Origin: Rheinheimera hassiensis
GTDB lineage: Bacteria; Pseudomonadota; Gammaproteobacteria; Enterobacterales; Alteromonadaceae
Assembly (NCBI RefSeq): GCF_022436675.1
Contig: NZ_JAKUJZ010000004.1
Location: 434,001 to 498,000, forward strand
Length of the DNA: 64,000 nucleotides
Reading direction: 5' to 3'
Part shown: piece after piece, positions 27,267-35,688 of the stretch
Numbering within the stretch: position 1 is the first letter of the stretch
How the letters are laid out: the number at the start of each line of letters is the position of its first letter
Notes under the pieces: generated by a model
What the model saw: the letters and a program-made list of their open reading frames with translations, nothing else
Database searches by the model: none
Told to the model about the DNA's origin: nothing
Translations under genes and position numbers: made by a program

Positions 27267-28748
27267 TTAAAGTTTGAACTGCATCAGCGCGGCAAAGATG
27301 CGGAACTGATTAACAATGTTGGGGTTGAACACGCAGTTAAGCCGGTTCTGATCGCTCGCATCCCGGTACACATTCAGCGTGGTTTTAAAGCCGTCAAAGT
27401 CTTCCATCAGGCCCTTAGGTACCCAATCATTGTTGGCCAGCTCTAACATGGCATTACGCATGATTTTCGGCGTGACTACCGGCTGACCAGGATCCAGCCG
27501 GTTAAGCACATCATCACCAGCCAGCTTGTGGCGCGGGAAGCGGTTAGTCACCATAGTGCGCAGTGAATACCGCAGGTAGCCCAGAGTTGCAGGCGTGGTG
27601 ATATCCAGATAGCTTGGATCCGGGTCACCAAAGGCATTCTCCCGATACATAGATACTTCACGCTCAATGGCCACTTCGCCGCCCGGCGTAACCATATAGG
27701 TAGCAATGCCGTCGCCCAGCAGCAGGTTGCGCTCTGTCATATCCCACTGCAGTTCTTTGGCCGGCGGCAGCAGGCCGGTCATTACCAGAGTTTGTAATGG
27801 GCGGGCCGGATCAATACCAAGCGAGTACGATGCCTGCCCGGCATAGGCAGCAGCAAACTCAAAAGGCGAGTGAGGCGCTTTGTTGGTACCCATGCAGGTA
27901 AACAGGTAATCGTTACGTGCTACACCAAATGCACCCGTCTCAGCAAAGGTGCCCCGGAACGCTGTGTAAGCAATGCCTTCAATCATCTTGAGCGGACCCC
28001 AGCGAGTCACCAGCTCATCCCGTAGCGTGTTCAGGCTTTGGGTGTCGTTATAAGGCATAACAATATGGTTGTACCATTCGTTAGGCACTGCTGCGATTAC
28101 CGCATCCATATCCGGTGTGCCAGCGCCGCCTGCCATATCTACTAAGGTCAGGGTTACACCCTTTGGCAACACTTCGCCATCGTAGTAGTTGTAACGCACA
28201 TCAATATCGTTACCTGTAGAGCCCTTCCACTTGCAGGTTAACTCAACCGTTTCAGTGGTGGCCGCTTTAAGTTCTGCTGTCACCGGCAGGTTTTTGTTGG
28301 CATTAATTTTGGCAATCACCGCTGTGGCAATAGTGGCCGCTGTATCTGCATCATTAACGCCCACCTGCACCGACTCACCGGCAATAAGCAATGCAATTAC
28401 ACCGGCTTTAGCACTGGCTGCCGCCACAGTAATTTCACCTTTAGCCGCCGTACCTGCATCAAGGTCCGCAACGCCAAGCGCATACACATCGGTGTAGTCG
28501 TTTGATTGGCGGAAGGCCTTCAGCATGCGCGACATCATAGAGCCATAGCCATACAACGCGTCCATTTGGCTTTCACTGTTGGTAATACGGTTCAGCGTTA
28601 ACGCTGTTGCGCTACCTGTGGTTAACTGCTGGCCGATCACCAAAACCTTTTGCGCTAAAGCAGGCGTACCCGATAGCGCGTTAGAGTTGTCAATCTCGAT
28701 ATAAACGAGAGGGACTTTAATATCGTTAGGGATGCTACCGAGTGCCAT
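27267..28748 (-). CDS. Contractile tail sheath protein, Mu gpL family
   Basis: 493-aa sheath subunit. Seen: the N-terminal strand PNDIKVPLVYIEIDNS, the internal AAYAGQASYSLGIDPARPLQTL block, and a C-terminal DGFKTTLNVYRDASDQNRLNCVFNPNIVNQF that fits the handshake arms of phage sheaths. A strong RBS AAGGAG stands 7 bases before the ATG. A sheath identifies the phage as a myovirus. Confidence 0.93.
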   Translation of the reverse strand: MALGSIPNDIKVPLVYIEIDNSNALSGTPALAQKVLVIGQQLTTGSATALTLNRITNSESQMDALYGYGSMMSRMLKAFRQSNDYTDVYALGVADLDAGTAAKGEITVAAASAKAGVIALLIAGESVQVGVNDADTAATIATAVIAKINANKNLPVTAELKAATTETVELTCKWKGSTGNDIDVRYNYYDGEVLPKGVTLTLVDMAGGAGTPDMDAVIAAVPNEWYNHIVMPYNDTQSLNTLRDELVTRWGPLKMIEGIAYTAFRGTFAETGAFGVARNDYLFTCMGTNKAPHSPFEFAAAYAGQASYSLGIDPARPLQTLVMTGLLPPAKELQWDMTERNLLLGDGIATYMVTPGGEVAIEREVSMYRENAFGDPDPSYLDITTPATLGYLRYSLRTMVTNRFPRHKLAGDDVLNRLDPGQPVVTPKIMRNAMLELANNDWVPKGLMEDFDGFKTTLNVYRDASDQNRLNCVFNPNIVNQFRIFAALMQFKL

Positions 28749-28750
28749 AT

Positions 28751-28936
28751 TTATGCTCCTTTATCGGCTTTAGCTTGCGCTTTAGCCGGTGTTTTTGATT
28801 CAATTACATCGCCATCATTCAGGCGGCGCACCCAAAAGGATGAACGCTCTACTTTTTCGCCAGCCTCTGCCAGGTATTCACCGTTTGGCTTGCGAACCGG
28901 TACCACTGCTTTAGTGGGTTTGATGTGGATCAACAT
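28751..28936 (-). CDS. DUF2635 family protein (Mu gp38 position)
   Basis: 61-aa protein with the family pattern IKPTKAVVPVRKPNGEYLAEAGEKV followed by FWVRRLNDGDVIE. It is nearly always found just upstream of the sheath gene in Mu-like phages, as here (2-base gap). AGGAAA is the RBS. Its function is unknown; a minor tail role is likely. Confidence 0.85.
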   Translation of the reverse strand: MLIHIKPTKAVVPVRKPNGEYLAEAGEKVERSSFWVRRLNDGDVIESKTPAKAQAKADKGA

Positions 28937-28983
28937 AGTTATTTCCTGTTTTCATCCCGTTATTGAGACTGTTATTTACCTGG

Positions 28984-29574
28984 TTACTGCGGCATATCCA
29001 CAACACCTTCCAGCTCTGGCGCACCTTCGGCCAACTGAGCTTTAAGGCCAAAGCGCAAGAAGTCGTCCAGCGTTGCAGGGTCCAGCTCAACGTCCAGGTA
29101 CCACTGCTGTGTCCAACTCACTGACCAAACAGCAAGGCCAAGCTCGTCAACCTTATCGCTGTACAGGTTGTCACCGCGCACTGCATCAGCCCGGCTATAG
29201 GCAGTTGGCAAAGCGTTACGGCGCAATAAAAAACCGGCTAACTTGCCTGCGATCACTTCGGCGCGAGAGTCTTTCTGATAGCCAAACTGGTCGGTTGTAA
29301 ATACATAGGCCACAAAGTTCACGGTGCCGACAATGCGATTGCCAATGCTTTCGTACTTAGGTACACGCAGGGCAGCAATCCGAATGCCGCCATCACGGTT
29401 TGCTATCCAGCGCTTCACGTCTGCCGGGGTGTCAAACTTACCAATGTGGCGCTCAACAGTTTGTACCCGGTCAATCTGCTGCTCACTGCCTTCAAGCTCT
29501 GGTTTCAGGTAGCCGACAATTTGTTCACAGGCCCATACGGTTGATCCGGTTACAACAAAATCTGGTCTTATCAT
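28984..29574 (-). CDS. Mu gp37-like phage protein
   Basis: 196-aa protein in the gp37 position between the virion morphogenesis gene and DUF2635. Started at ATG 29574, whose ATGA overlaps the upstream stop by four bases; a TTG at 29592 is also in frame. Motifs seen are NRDGGIRIAALRVP and VNFVAYVFTTDQFGY. Probably a tail-completion or neck protein, by position only. Confidence 0.8.
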   Translation of the reverse strand: MIRPDFVVTGSTVWACEQIVGYLKPELEGSEQQIDRVQTVERHIGKFDTPADVKRWIANRDGGIRIAALRVPKYESIGNRIVGTVNFVAYVFTTDQFGYQKDSRAEVIAGKLAGFLLRRNALPTAYSRADAVRGDNLYSDKVDELGLAVWSVSWTQQWYLDVELDPATLDDFLRFGLKAQLAEGAPELEGVVDMPQ

Positions 29575-30113
29575 TGGATCAGCCCGCCCCAAAAGTTACC
29601 CAGCACTGCATAAATCTCTTGCTGGTTGTCTGTGCTTAAACCTAAGAACTCACGCGCTGGCATATTCATCAGCCGGCTAAATGCACCCACCGACTGATAC
29701 ACCGGAAACGCCAAGGCCTTACCAAAGGCTTGTGTAATTAAGCGAGTGTGTGCATCTACCTGCACCACACCGCTATAGCCGTCCTGAATCGTTGGCGCGT
29801 AGGCCAGCGGAGAGCCGGTTCGTACTTGGTTTCTTTCCACTCTGTACTGAATCGAATCCAGCAGGTCCCCATCCCCCTGCAGCAAAGACTGATTACCGTG
29901 CCTGGTCTTTGCATAGGCACTGCTCCATTCCGCCCATGGGCTGCCGTCGGGTGATGTTTTTTCATCGGCAATGCGCCGCCGCGTCTGGCTTTCAACAATG
30001 CCGCCAAGCGCGTCTAACAATTCTTCTTTGTGCTTAGGGTCGCCCAGCGTTTCCAGCAGCTGGTTATAGCGCTGTAGTTCCTGTACTCCGCTAACCTGAA
30101 CACTAATTGACAT
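29571..30113 (-). CDS. Virion morphogenesis protein, Mu gpG family
   Basis: 180-aa protein with the gpG/phage_tail_S signature: GGIVESQTRRRIADEKTSPDG then WAEWSSAYAKTRHG near residue 65. In Mu, gpG acts in tail completion or head-tail joining. Here it is displaced from its Mu position (between F and I) to the head-tail junction between the gp36- and gp37-like genes. Its ATG overlaps the previous stop (TAATG). Confidence 0.87.
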   Translation of the reverse strand: MSISVQVSGVQELQRYNQLLETLGDPKHKEELLDALGGIVESQTRRRIADEKTSPDGSPWAEWSSAYAKTRHGNQSLLQGDGDLLDSIQYRVERNQVRTGSPLAYAPTIQDGYSGVVQVDAHTRLITQAFGKALAFPVYQSVGAFSRLMNMPAREFLGLSTDNQQEIYAVLGNFWGGLIQ

Positions 30114-30544
30114 TACAGAACGCCCCGCAAGCTGTTACGGGTAAACAACCGCTCGTTGTCCTGGACTAATTCCACTTTGCCTAAACTGCTTTCAGCAGGC
30201 TTATCGGCCACAGGCAAACCTAAGTCACGCTTGCCGGTGCCGATTTCTCTTAACGTAGTGAGCGCCATTTTGTAGCGCTCTTCCAGCAAGTTGGTGGCCT
30301 GCTGATCACGGTCTGCTAACCAGTAAAAGGCGATGGTGACAGCCAGCTTATTCAGCATGCCCGGCACAGTTGGCAGGGGCAGCACGTAGCGGGTCATAAA
30401 CGAATTAATTTCGTCGTCTGCCTGCTCCAATGCGTTATTGATATAGGTATCGTTTAACTCGCCGCTTTCTCTGTCGATAGCAACGTTCCAGAGCATGGAG
30501 TTATCACGATCTATCAAGTCCTGCTTTGTTGCATAAATAGCCAT
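30113..30544 (-). CDS. DUF1320 protein, Mu gp36 family
   Basis: 143-aa head-tail connector-like protein, started at ATG 30544 (MAIYATKQDLIDRD), the usual opening of the family. A frame to 30598 is open but would overlap the upstream gene by 41 bases. Helical, with EQADDEINSFMTRYVLPLP typical of gp36. It probably forms part of the head-completion ring. Confidence 0.85.
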   Translation of the reverse strand: MAIYATKQDLIDRDNSMLWNVAIDRESGELNDTYINNALEQADDEINSFMTRYVLPLPTVPGMLNKLAVTIAFYWLADRDQQATNLLEERYKMALTTLREIGTGKRDLGLPVADKPAESSLGKVELVQDNERLFTRNSLRGVL

Positions 30545-30557
30545 CACCGCCGCCTTA

Positions 30558-31061
30558 CTATTCGCTGTTGTCTGGGTTGATAACGCCAGCCGGATCAATC
30601 AGGTCTTCAAGGTCAATATCTTCTATGACCAGGTTAGGTTCACGGTGCACGCGCTCTGCCTTTTCAGCCGTGAGATACACCACAAGCTCTGCCTCATGAT
30701 CCGGCGCAGAAACTGCCGCAGTCGCATCCGGCTCTTGCTCAACCACAAGCACCAATGTTTCTTTGAGACGATGGAACTGCACGCCGGAGCGCCAAAAGCC
30801 AGCGTCTGCTTTAGAACGGGCCGTAAAAGCGCCCAAAATGTAAATAGCGTCCTGTTCGGCTTGCGCTGCTTGGACAGCAGCATCACTGGCCGGCTTCGCT
30901 TCGCCCTGAGCTAAGGCATCTGATTCAGCCTTTGCTTTCAGTGCTGCCGCGTCCTGTTCGGCTTGCGCTGTTTGGACGGCAGGATCCTTTGCCACTGCTT
31001 TTGCTGCACCTGGCTTTGCCCGTGTGCGGGCAGGGCTGTTTTTGTGTTGGCTTTCACTCAC
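30558..31061 (-). CDS. HI1506-like phage protein with N-terminal Ala-rich repeats
   Basis: 167-aa protein. The C-terminal part (FWRSGVQFHRLKETLVLVV) resembles the HI1506-related proteins of Mu-like phages. The first ~75 residues are Ala/Gln/Lys-rich and carry a near-exact repeat (AVQTAQAEQDA and AVQAAQAEQDA). The DNA shows the same near-identical ~27-bp unit at about 30850 and 30955. GTG start with AAGGAG. It lies between capsid and connector genes; its role is unknown. Confidence 0.8.
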   Translation of the reverse strand: MSESQHKNSPARTRAKPGAAKAVAKDPAVQTAQAEQDAAALKAKAESDALAQGEAKPASDAAVQAAQAEQDAIYILGAFTARSKADAGFWRSGVQFHRLKETLVLVVEQEPDATAAVSAPDHEAELVVYLTAEKAERVHREPNLVIEDIDLEDLIDPAGVINPDNSE

Positions 31062-31129
31062 GTTGAACTCCTTTTAAAAATGGCGATGCCGTAACATCGC
31101 CATTCCTGATAACAATGAATGGCAGTGGC

Positions 31130-32029
31130 TTACGCAGTAATCAGAGGCGAAACGACAATTTCAACATCGTTGTAATAGATGTTGGTGTCGCCACCTTCAA
31201 TTAGCATGCGGGCTATTAACTTCTTGGCGGCGGCTTCGTTGTCAGGGCCAACAATCAACTTAGTTGCCCGAACACCAATAGGTGTGCCGTCTACCTTTTT
31301 CATCTTCTGCAGTTGCTTCTTAGCCGTTTCATAGTTCTCTGCAGTCAATGCGGCCTTAGAGCCAATGGCCAGCTGAGGGAACGAGAAGCCCACGTTGCAA
31401 CGGCCATCTACACCAGCGGCATACTTGTTGTTGAACCAGGTGTATTCTTCGTTAGGGTTCATGTTTTTAAACACGAATTGCCGACGGTTCTGGAACACAA
31501 CCGGCTTCAGCACCTTGGTGTCATCAATCAGGAACCACGGCTCGCCGGTATCGGTAGAAGGATCACCCACCACGTTGGAGAATGTAGTGGCCGGGGTGGT
31601 TTCTAACGGATGGTCGGTGTCAAAGTAGTTCTGGCCGTCAAAACACAGCGTGCTAAAGCCTGCAGCCAGGATTGGATAACACAGGGTGTCAGGGAAGTAA
31701 GCCACCTGGTCGCCATAGTTCTGTGCCACTACGCTGTAGTGACCAATCTGGTCATCATCAACGTTATCGCGTGATACCGAGATAGAGCTTTCAAAGGTTT
31801 TGTTTTCGATGGAATAGCCGTGCTTGCCCATATCGGCCAGCTGGCGGGCACCAGTCCATTCCACAATACCGGGCAAGTCTTTTAACCACCCGTAAAAGTT
31901 GGCTGCACCTGTGCTTGGCACTTCGGTGGCAATCATTGACCATTGTGGTTTCGCAGCAGTTAAGCCACGGGTATAAGCCGCTGACATAGTGGCCTGTAGT
32001 GCTTCAAGCACCTGCGCTTCAGTCGCCAT
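31130..32029 (-). CDS. Major capsid protein, Mu gpT family
   Basis: 299-aa major head subunit. Seen: LKDLPGIVEWTGARQLADMGKHGY near residue 48, SISVSRDNVDDDQIG near 82 and the DTDHPLETT stretch, all typical of Mu gpT. The ATG overlaps the protease stop by one base (TAATG-type junction). It forms the icosahedral head after scaffold removal by the protease. Confidence 0.93.
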   Translation of the reverse strand: MATEAQVLEALQATMSAAYTRGLTAAKPQWSMIATEVPSTGAANFYGWLKDLPGIVEWTGARQLADMGKHGYSIENKTFESSISVSRDNVDDDQIGHYSVVAQNYGDQVAYFPDTLCYPILAAGFSTLCFDGQNYFDTDHPLETTPATTFSNVVGDPSTDTGEPWFLIDDTKVLKPVVFQNRRQFVFKNMNPNEEYTWFNNKYAAGVDGRCNVGFSFPQLAIGSKAALTAENYETAKKQLQKMKKVDGTPIGVRATKLIVGPDNEAAAKKLIARMLIEGGDTNIYYNDVEIVVSPLITA

Positions 32030-33003
32030 TATTTAGCTCCCAGGTTAAGTTGTTGTTTAGCCGCAATGTACTCTTCCTGAGTCACGTGCATTTTGCGGCA
32101 CATAGCAATTTCATGCTCTTCAAGCACCGGCTTGCCGTTGGTATCGACAGGCTGTTTCGTCTGGCTATTGGTGGCAATAGCAGGCGCGGTACCGACGAAC
32201 TTTTTAAACTGCTCGATACCACCTTCAGCACGGCACATGCTGACAAACATATCTTTGTTAGCCGGCGCAACCTTGCCTTCGGTAATGGCGGTTTGCACCA
32301 GTGCATCAATTTCTTTATCAGCAATGGCTTTAAGTGCAGTCTCTGCTGTGTTCGCACGATTAAGCGCCACGGTGTGGGTTTCAATCGGTACGAACTTGTT
32401 TAAGTCGGGCTGGTTGGCGCGGTTAAGGGCAATGTCTTTGTCTTGCTTAAGCGCGTTAATTGCCACAACGGCCTGTTCTTCTGTTGCTTCTGCGGCAATG
32501 CCGAGTGCCGCAACAATGAGCGGGGGCAGCTTCATTGGGTTGTCCTCTTTACGGTTAAGGGCGGGTACATTTAAATTTGGATCATTGGTTAAAGCGGCAC
32601 TGACTAATGCCAGCACCTGACCCGTTGGGTCATAAGAAAACGAGGGTGAGTAAAAGGCATACTTCTTCTTTTCAAGAACTTCAGCGCCTTCAACATTCCA
32701 TTCCACAAAAGCCCAGATTTCACCCTCGCGGTTTTCAACTTTGGTAATCCAACCATAGGCCGGAGCCGGTTCGCCCTTGGGCGCTTTGATATGCGTTGAA
32801 TGCTCCATGTCGAATGGGCGCTTTTTAACAAAGCGGGCCACGACAGCTTCAGGGTTGTTGTTCATCCATGAACGGCCATCAAGCCCCATAAAGTTGCCGG
32901 CTGGCACCATCGGCAGCCAAATGCCTGTAGCATCGGCTTCCATCGGCATCATGTTGAAGCAAAGTGCAGTAATGGTTTTGACTGCCTGCTGTTTTATTGT
33001 CAC
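32029..33003 (-). CDS. Prohead protease/scaffold, Mu gpI family
   Basis: 324-aa protein. The N-terminal ~150 residues are a Mu gpI-type prohead protease (WITKVENREGEIWAFVEWNVEGAE, YAFYSPSFSYDPTG). The C-terminal half is helical and scaffold-like, as in Mu, where an internal start makes the scaffold Z; an ATG followed by KLPPLIVAALGIAAEATEEQ is a plausible internal start here. GTG start with GGAG upstream. Confidence 0.9.
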   Translation of the reverse strand: MTIKQQAVKTITALCFNMMPMEADATGIWLPMVPAGNFMGLDGRSWMNNNPEAVVARFVKKRPFDMEHSTHIKAPKGEPAPAYGWITKVENREGEIWAFVEWNVEGAEVLEKKKYAFYSPSFSYDPTGQVLALVSAALTNDPNLNVPALNRKEDNPMKLPPLIVAALGIAAEATEEQAVVAINALKQDKDIALNRANQPDLNKFVPIETHTVALNRANTAETALKAIADKEIDALVQTAITEGKVAPANKDMFVSMCRAEGGIEQFKKFVGTAPAIATNSQTKQPVDTNGKPVLEEHEIAMCRKMHVTQEEYIAAKQQLNLGAK

Positions 33004-33097
33004 TTAGGAACTCCGGTAAAGGGTTACATAGCAACCTCCTGTAGTCGGGTTGGTATGTGGAATATCGTAAAAATCAGTTCACGGAGTTCAGCATGCA

Positions 33098-33134
33098 TAA
33101 AAAAAGCAACTGACGATAAATAACGTCAATTGCT
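33098..33134 (-). terminator. Rho-independent terminator upstream of the protease gene
   Basis: On the minus strand AGCAATTGACG pairs with CGTCAGTTGCT (one mismatch) and is followed by T(7). It ends transcripts coming from the packaging genes, so protease and capsid must have their own promoter or read-through. Confidence 0.78.
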
Positions 33135-33225
33135 CAATATGCGGGTTGGCGATAAGTGCTTATGAGGAAGGTGGTGCGGTTTGGCAACGGCGGCAAAAGC
33201 GCCGGTGCAGGCAGTAGAGACTACC

Positions 33226-33266
33226 TTAAAAAATCAGCCTGGCAAGCCCGTGGCGGCAAACCAGGC
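33226..33266 (-). terminator. Second minus-strand hairpin in the central gap
   Basis: GCCTGG/CCAGGC, with an 18-base loop, is followed on the minus strand by TGATTTTTTAA. It is weaker than the one at 33098. The ~90 bases between the two hairpins could be a small RNA. Confidence 0.5.
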
Positions 33267-33288
33267 CAAAGTATCATATCAAACCTTG

Positions 33289-33305
33289 TTTAAACCCTGT
33301 TTAAA
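33289..33305. repeat. 17-bp motif TTTAAACCCTGTTTAAA, central copy
   Basis: An exact 17-base match, in the opposite orientation, to 49105-49121 next to the repressor stop. Both copies are palindromic in their TTTAAA arms. Confidence 0.6.
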
Positions 33306-33359
33306 TCCTGCTGTATTCGTTTAAACATTTTTGCCGGTAACTTTATGACAGGTAGATCC

Positions 33360-34139
33360 TTATAACCCGTCAGAGAGCGTTTGGCGCATTCGGGCTTCTT
33401 TTGCCGCCAGATCCCCGGCCAGCATATTTTCACGCCCTTTGCCCGGATTATAGTTCCAACCAGGCTCAATGCCTTGCGGCAGTACTTCCACTTCACCGGT
33501 GCGCTTGTTAACCCACTGCCGGTTTTTGCCGGCGGGTGCAGAGGTTGACACCTTGCCGGATGCGATAAGCTTGTCGGCTTCGTATTGCGACACCTGCCGG
33601 ATCCAGCACTTGCAGCCCCAGCCGTTCGGTGTCATGTGCACATCCCACCATGGATCATCAGCGGGCAATAAGGTGTTCTTCCACTTCGCATGGTCCACCC
33701 TATGCTGCTCACTTGGCCCCAGCTGATACAGCAAGTAGGGCATTGTGCGCTTGGTTCTCTGAATGCGCTCCCACTGGCCTGCACTTCTGGCGGTGCGCAT
33801 ATTGGTTTTATAAATGGTTTTTATGCGGCCTTCACTGCCCAGTTGCACCAGCTTTGTTTCTTCGGTTAACGGATCCTGCATTGTCTGTACACCCCACCAG
33901 CCAGACTTTACCAGCAAGGGCTTAAGGGTATTGCGAAACTGCTCAAACGTTTGGCCACTTTCAATCGCATCCTGCACGATTTGCTTAACGTCTACTAACA
34001 AGTCAGCGTTAAGCATCTTTGCCACGGTAAACGCATTGGCCTGTTCTTCTTTCCACACATCGCGGTAATCGAACCCTGGCTTAATGCCTTTGCGCTTAAA
34101 CCAGTCCAGCGCTTCTTTTGGGATCAGTGCATCAGCCAT
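33360..34139 (-). CDS. Minor head protein, Mu gpF/SPP1 gp7 family
   Basis: 259-aa protein with the phage head morphogenesis motifs: IYKTNMRTARSAGQWERI near residue 110, HRVDHAKWKNTLLPADDPWW, and the WGCKCWIRQVS Cys cluster near 175. The length is on the short side compared with Mu gpF (~425 aa), and the C-terminus ends soon after NKRTGEVEVLPQGIEPGWNYNPG. It overlaps the portal gene by 8 bases. It sits at the portal vertex in the prohead. Confidence 0.88.
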   Translation of the reverse strand: MADALIPKEALDWFKRKGIKPGFDYRDVWKEEQANAFTVAKMLNADLLVDVKQIVQDAIESGQTFEQFRNTLKPLLVKSGWWGVQTMQDPLTEETKLVQLGSEGRIKTIYKTNMRTARSAGQWERIQRTKRTMPYLLYQLGPSEQHRVDHAKWKNTLLPADDPWWDVHMTPNGWGCKCWIRQVSQYEADKLIASGKVSTSAPAGKNRQWVNKRTGEVEVLPQGIEPGWNYNPGKGRENMLAGDLAAKEARMRQTLSDGL

Positions 34140-35688
34140 CCTGGTTGTCTCCTAAACCCCGCAGCTGAAACATATACTGCGCCATCTGCGCGATAAACTG
34201 CTCAGCTCCGAGCTGCTCTTGCAAGGCCGGTAAACCAGCGGCGAACTCTTCATAGCTGGCCGATTTATTCGCCAGCTCAATAATCGGGTTCATAAATTCT
34301 TCAGCCACTTGCTCCCATTCGCTCATGGCCTCGTTGGTTAGTGCGTCAATTTCGGCGTCTGCATCAGCTGTGTTCATCACACGGTTAATGGCTATCCGGC
34401 GATTGGTGGCAACAGGTAACCCCGGCATACCACCAGACTGCAGGGGCAGCAATGTTTCTTCGCCGGCTTTAACCAGGCTTAAGCCGAACTTGTCTGCCAT
34501 TTCAGATGCTGACACTTTCAGCCCCCGGTCAACCAGGGGCGTGATGCTCTCTACCAGCATCTTTAAATCTTCCGGCTCTGGTACCTTGATCCGCACTTTC
34601 GGATAACGTTGCTGAACACCCCAGTTTAAAATGATATACGGCTTGATTAAATATTCATTGACCGACGATTCAAGCTGTCGTGCATCCCACTTGGCAATGT
34701 CAATACGCACTTCGTTGTGTATGATGGCCTGTGACTGTGAGCTGCCATTGTCGGCTGTCATCGTTTGGCCAAGCACCGCTTTTGACACTTGCTCATCACA
34801 CCAGCGCGCCATGTTCTCAAACAGCGTATTACCGCCATTGCCCTTGGCTGTTTCAATCAGTTCAATCTTCATCGACTCAGGGATTACTGCCCCGGCATCT
34901 GAGGCTATCTTGCTAATGGCATTGATCAAGGTGCTGATATCATCAGAGCTGGCATTTGCGCCATACTTACCAATCCGCACCGGAATGCCAAATACTTCGG
35001 CAAAGGCCCACCAGTCGCGGATAGTAAATGACTTAAGCATGTACATCACAGCAACAAGCCGTGCCAAACCATTGCGCCATACGCTGCCCGACTTAGAGCG
35101 CGGTGTATGTAAGATAAACTTGTAGGGTTGCAGTGGTGCACCGGTTGGCGCATCTTCACTAATCAGTAGTATTTGCTGCAGGGTTTCTTGATCCTGGCGC
35201 AGGTAGCGCGGGTCTACCCATTTGTAATCCTGTGGTTTCCATGGGACGGATTTGGTGTCCCACAGAATTTGCACCAATGCTAAACCCTTACCCAGGCCAT
35301 CCAGCAAATCAAAGAATAGCTCGGGTATTTGGTCATCGTTCATGATCTCCCGTGCACGCTCTGCCATCAGCAGGTCATTGGCGTCATCACTGGCCGCTTC
35401 AACGGTTGGCGCAATGGCAGCCACCGCCAGCTTGCGGGTGCGCAGCTGGGCGGAGTAATGCAAGTCACGCTCTTCAATTTCTTCTGCCAGCGTCATATAG
35501 GCTTCAGGATCGTTGCCGTCGATTACACTGCGCAGAATTCCTGCCAGCCTTTGTGGTGTTAGTGTTGACGCCACACTGGCCGGGCGCGGATTACGCACCC
35601 CCGTGGTGTAGGCCCTGGCAATATCTTCTGCCATTACGCCGGGCTCTATTTTAAATGGCTTGCCATTGGCATCTAAGATTGCACTCAT
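34132..35688 (-). CDS. Portal protein, DUF935/Mu gp29 family
   Basis: 518-aa portal subunit, the dodecameric ring through which DNA is packaged. Seen: EEIEERDLHYSAQLRTRKLAV near residue 70, LVQILWDTK near 130, and VLGQTMTADNGSSQSQAIIHNEV near 315, the best conserved stretch of the family. It overlaps the terminase gene by 4 bases (ATGA). Confidence 0.92.
   Translation of the reverse strand: MSAILDANGKPFKIEPGVMAEDIARAYTTGVRNPRPASVASTLTPQRLAGILRSVIDGNDPEAYMTLAEEIEERDLHYSAQLRTRKLAVAAIAPTVEAASDDANDLLMAERAREIMNDDQIPELFFDLLDGLGKGLALVQILWDTKSVPWKPQDYKWVDPRYLRQDQETLQQILLISEDAPTGAPLQPYKFILHTPRSKSGSVWRNGLARLVAVMYMLKSFTIRDWWAFAEVFGIPVRIGKYGANASSDDISTLINAISKIASDAGAVIPESMKIELIETAKGNGGNTLFENMARWCDEQVSKAVLGQTMTADNGSSQSQAIIHNEVRIDIAKWDARQLESSVNEYLIKPYIILNWGVQQRYPKVRIKVPEPEDLKMLVESITPLVDRGLKVSASEMADKFGLSLVKAGEETLLPLQSGGMPGLPVATNRRIAINRVMNTADADAEIDALTNEAMSEWEQVAEEFMNPIIELANKSASYEEFAAGLPALQEQLGAEQFIAQMAQYMFQLRGLGDNQDG

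Larger units (their letters stand above)
33004..33359. other. Gene-free central gap, candidate strong gyrase site region
   Basis: 356 bases between the protease and minor head genes with no convincing ORF. The phage midpoint computes to about 33617, so this gap lies within ~2% of the centre. Mu keeps its strong gyrase-binding site at the same place, next to gene I. The gap holds two minus-strand terminators and a copy of TTTAAACCCTGTTTAAA (33289-33305). Gyrase binding is inferred from position only. Confidence 0.5.

Noticed and set aside
33290..33496. A 68-codon minus-strand frame overlapping the 3' end of the minor head gene, possibly a frameshifted tail of that protein
   Set aside because: No slippery site or RBS is seen, and the sequence reads as an off-frame shadow rich in Lys and Trp. 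The head gene ends normally.
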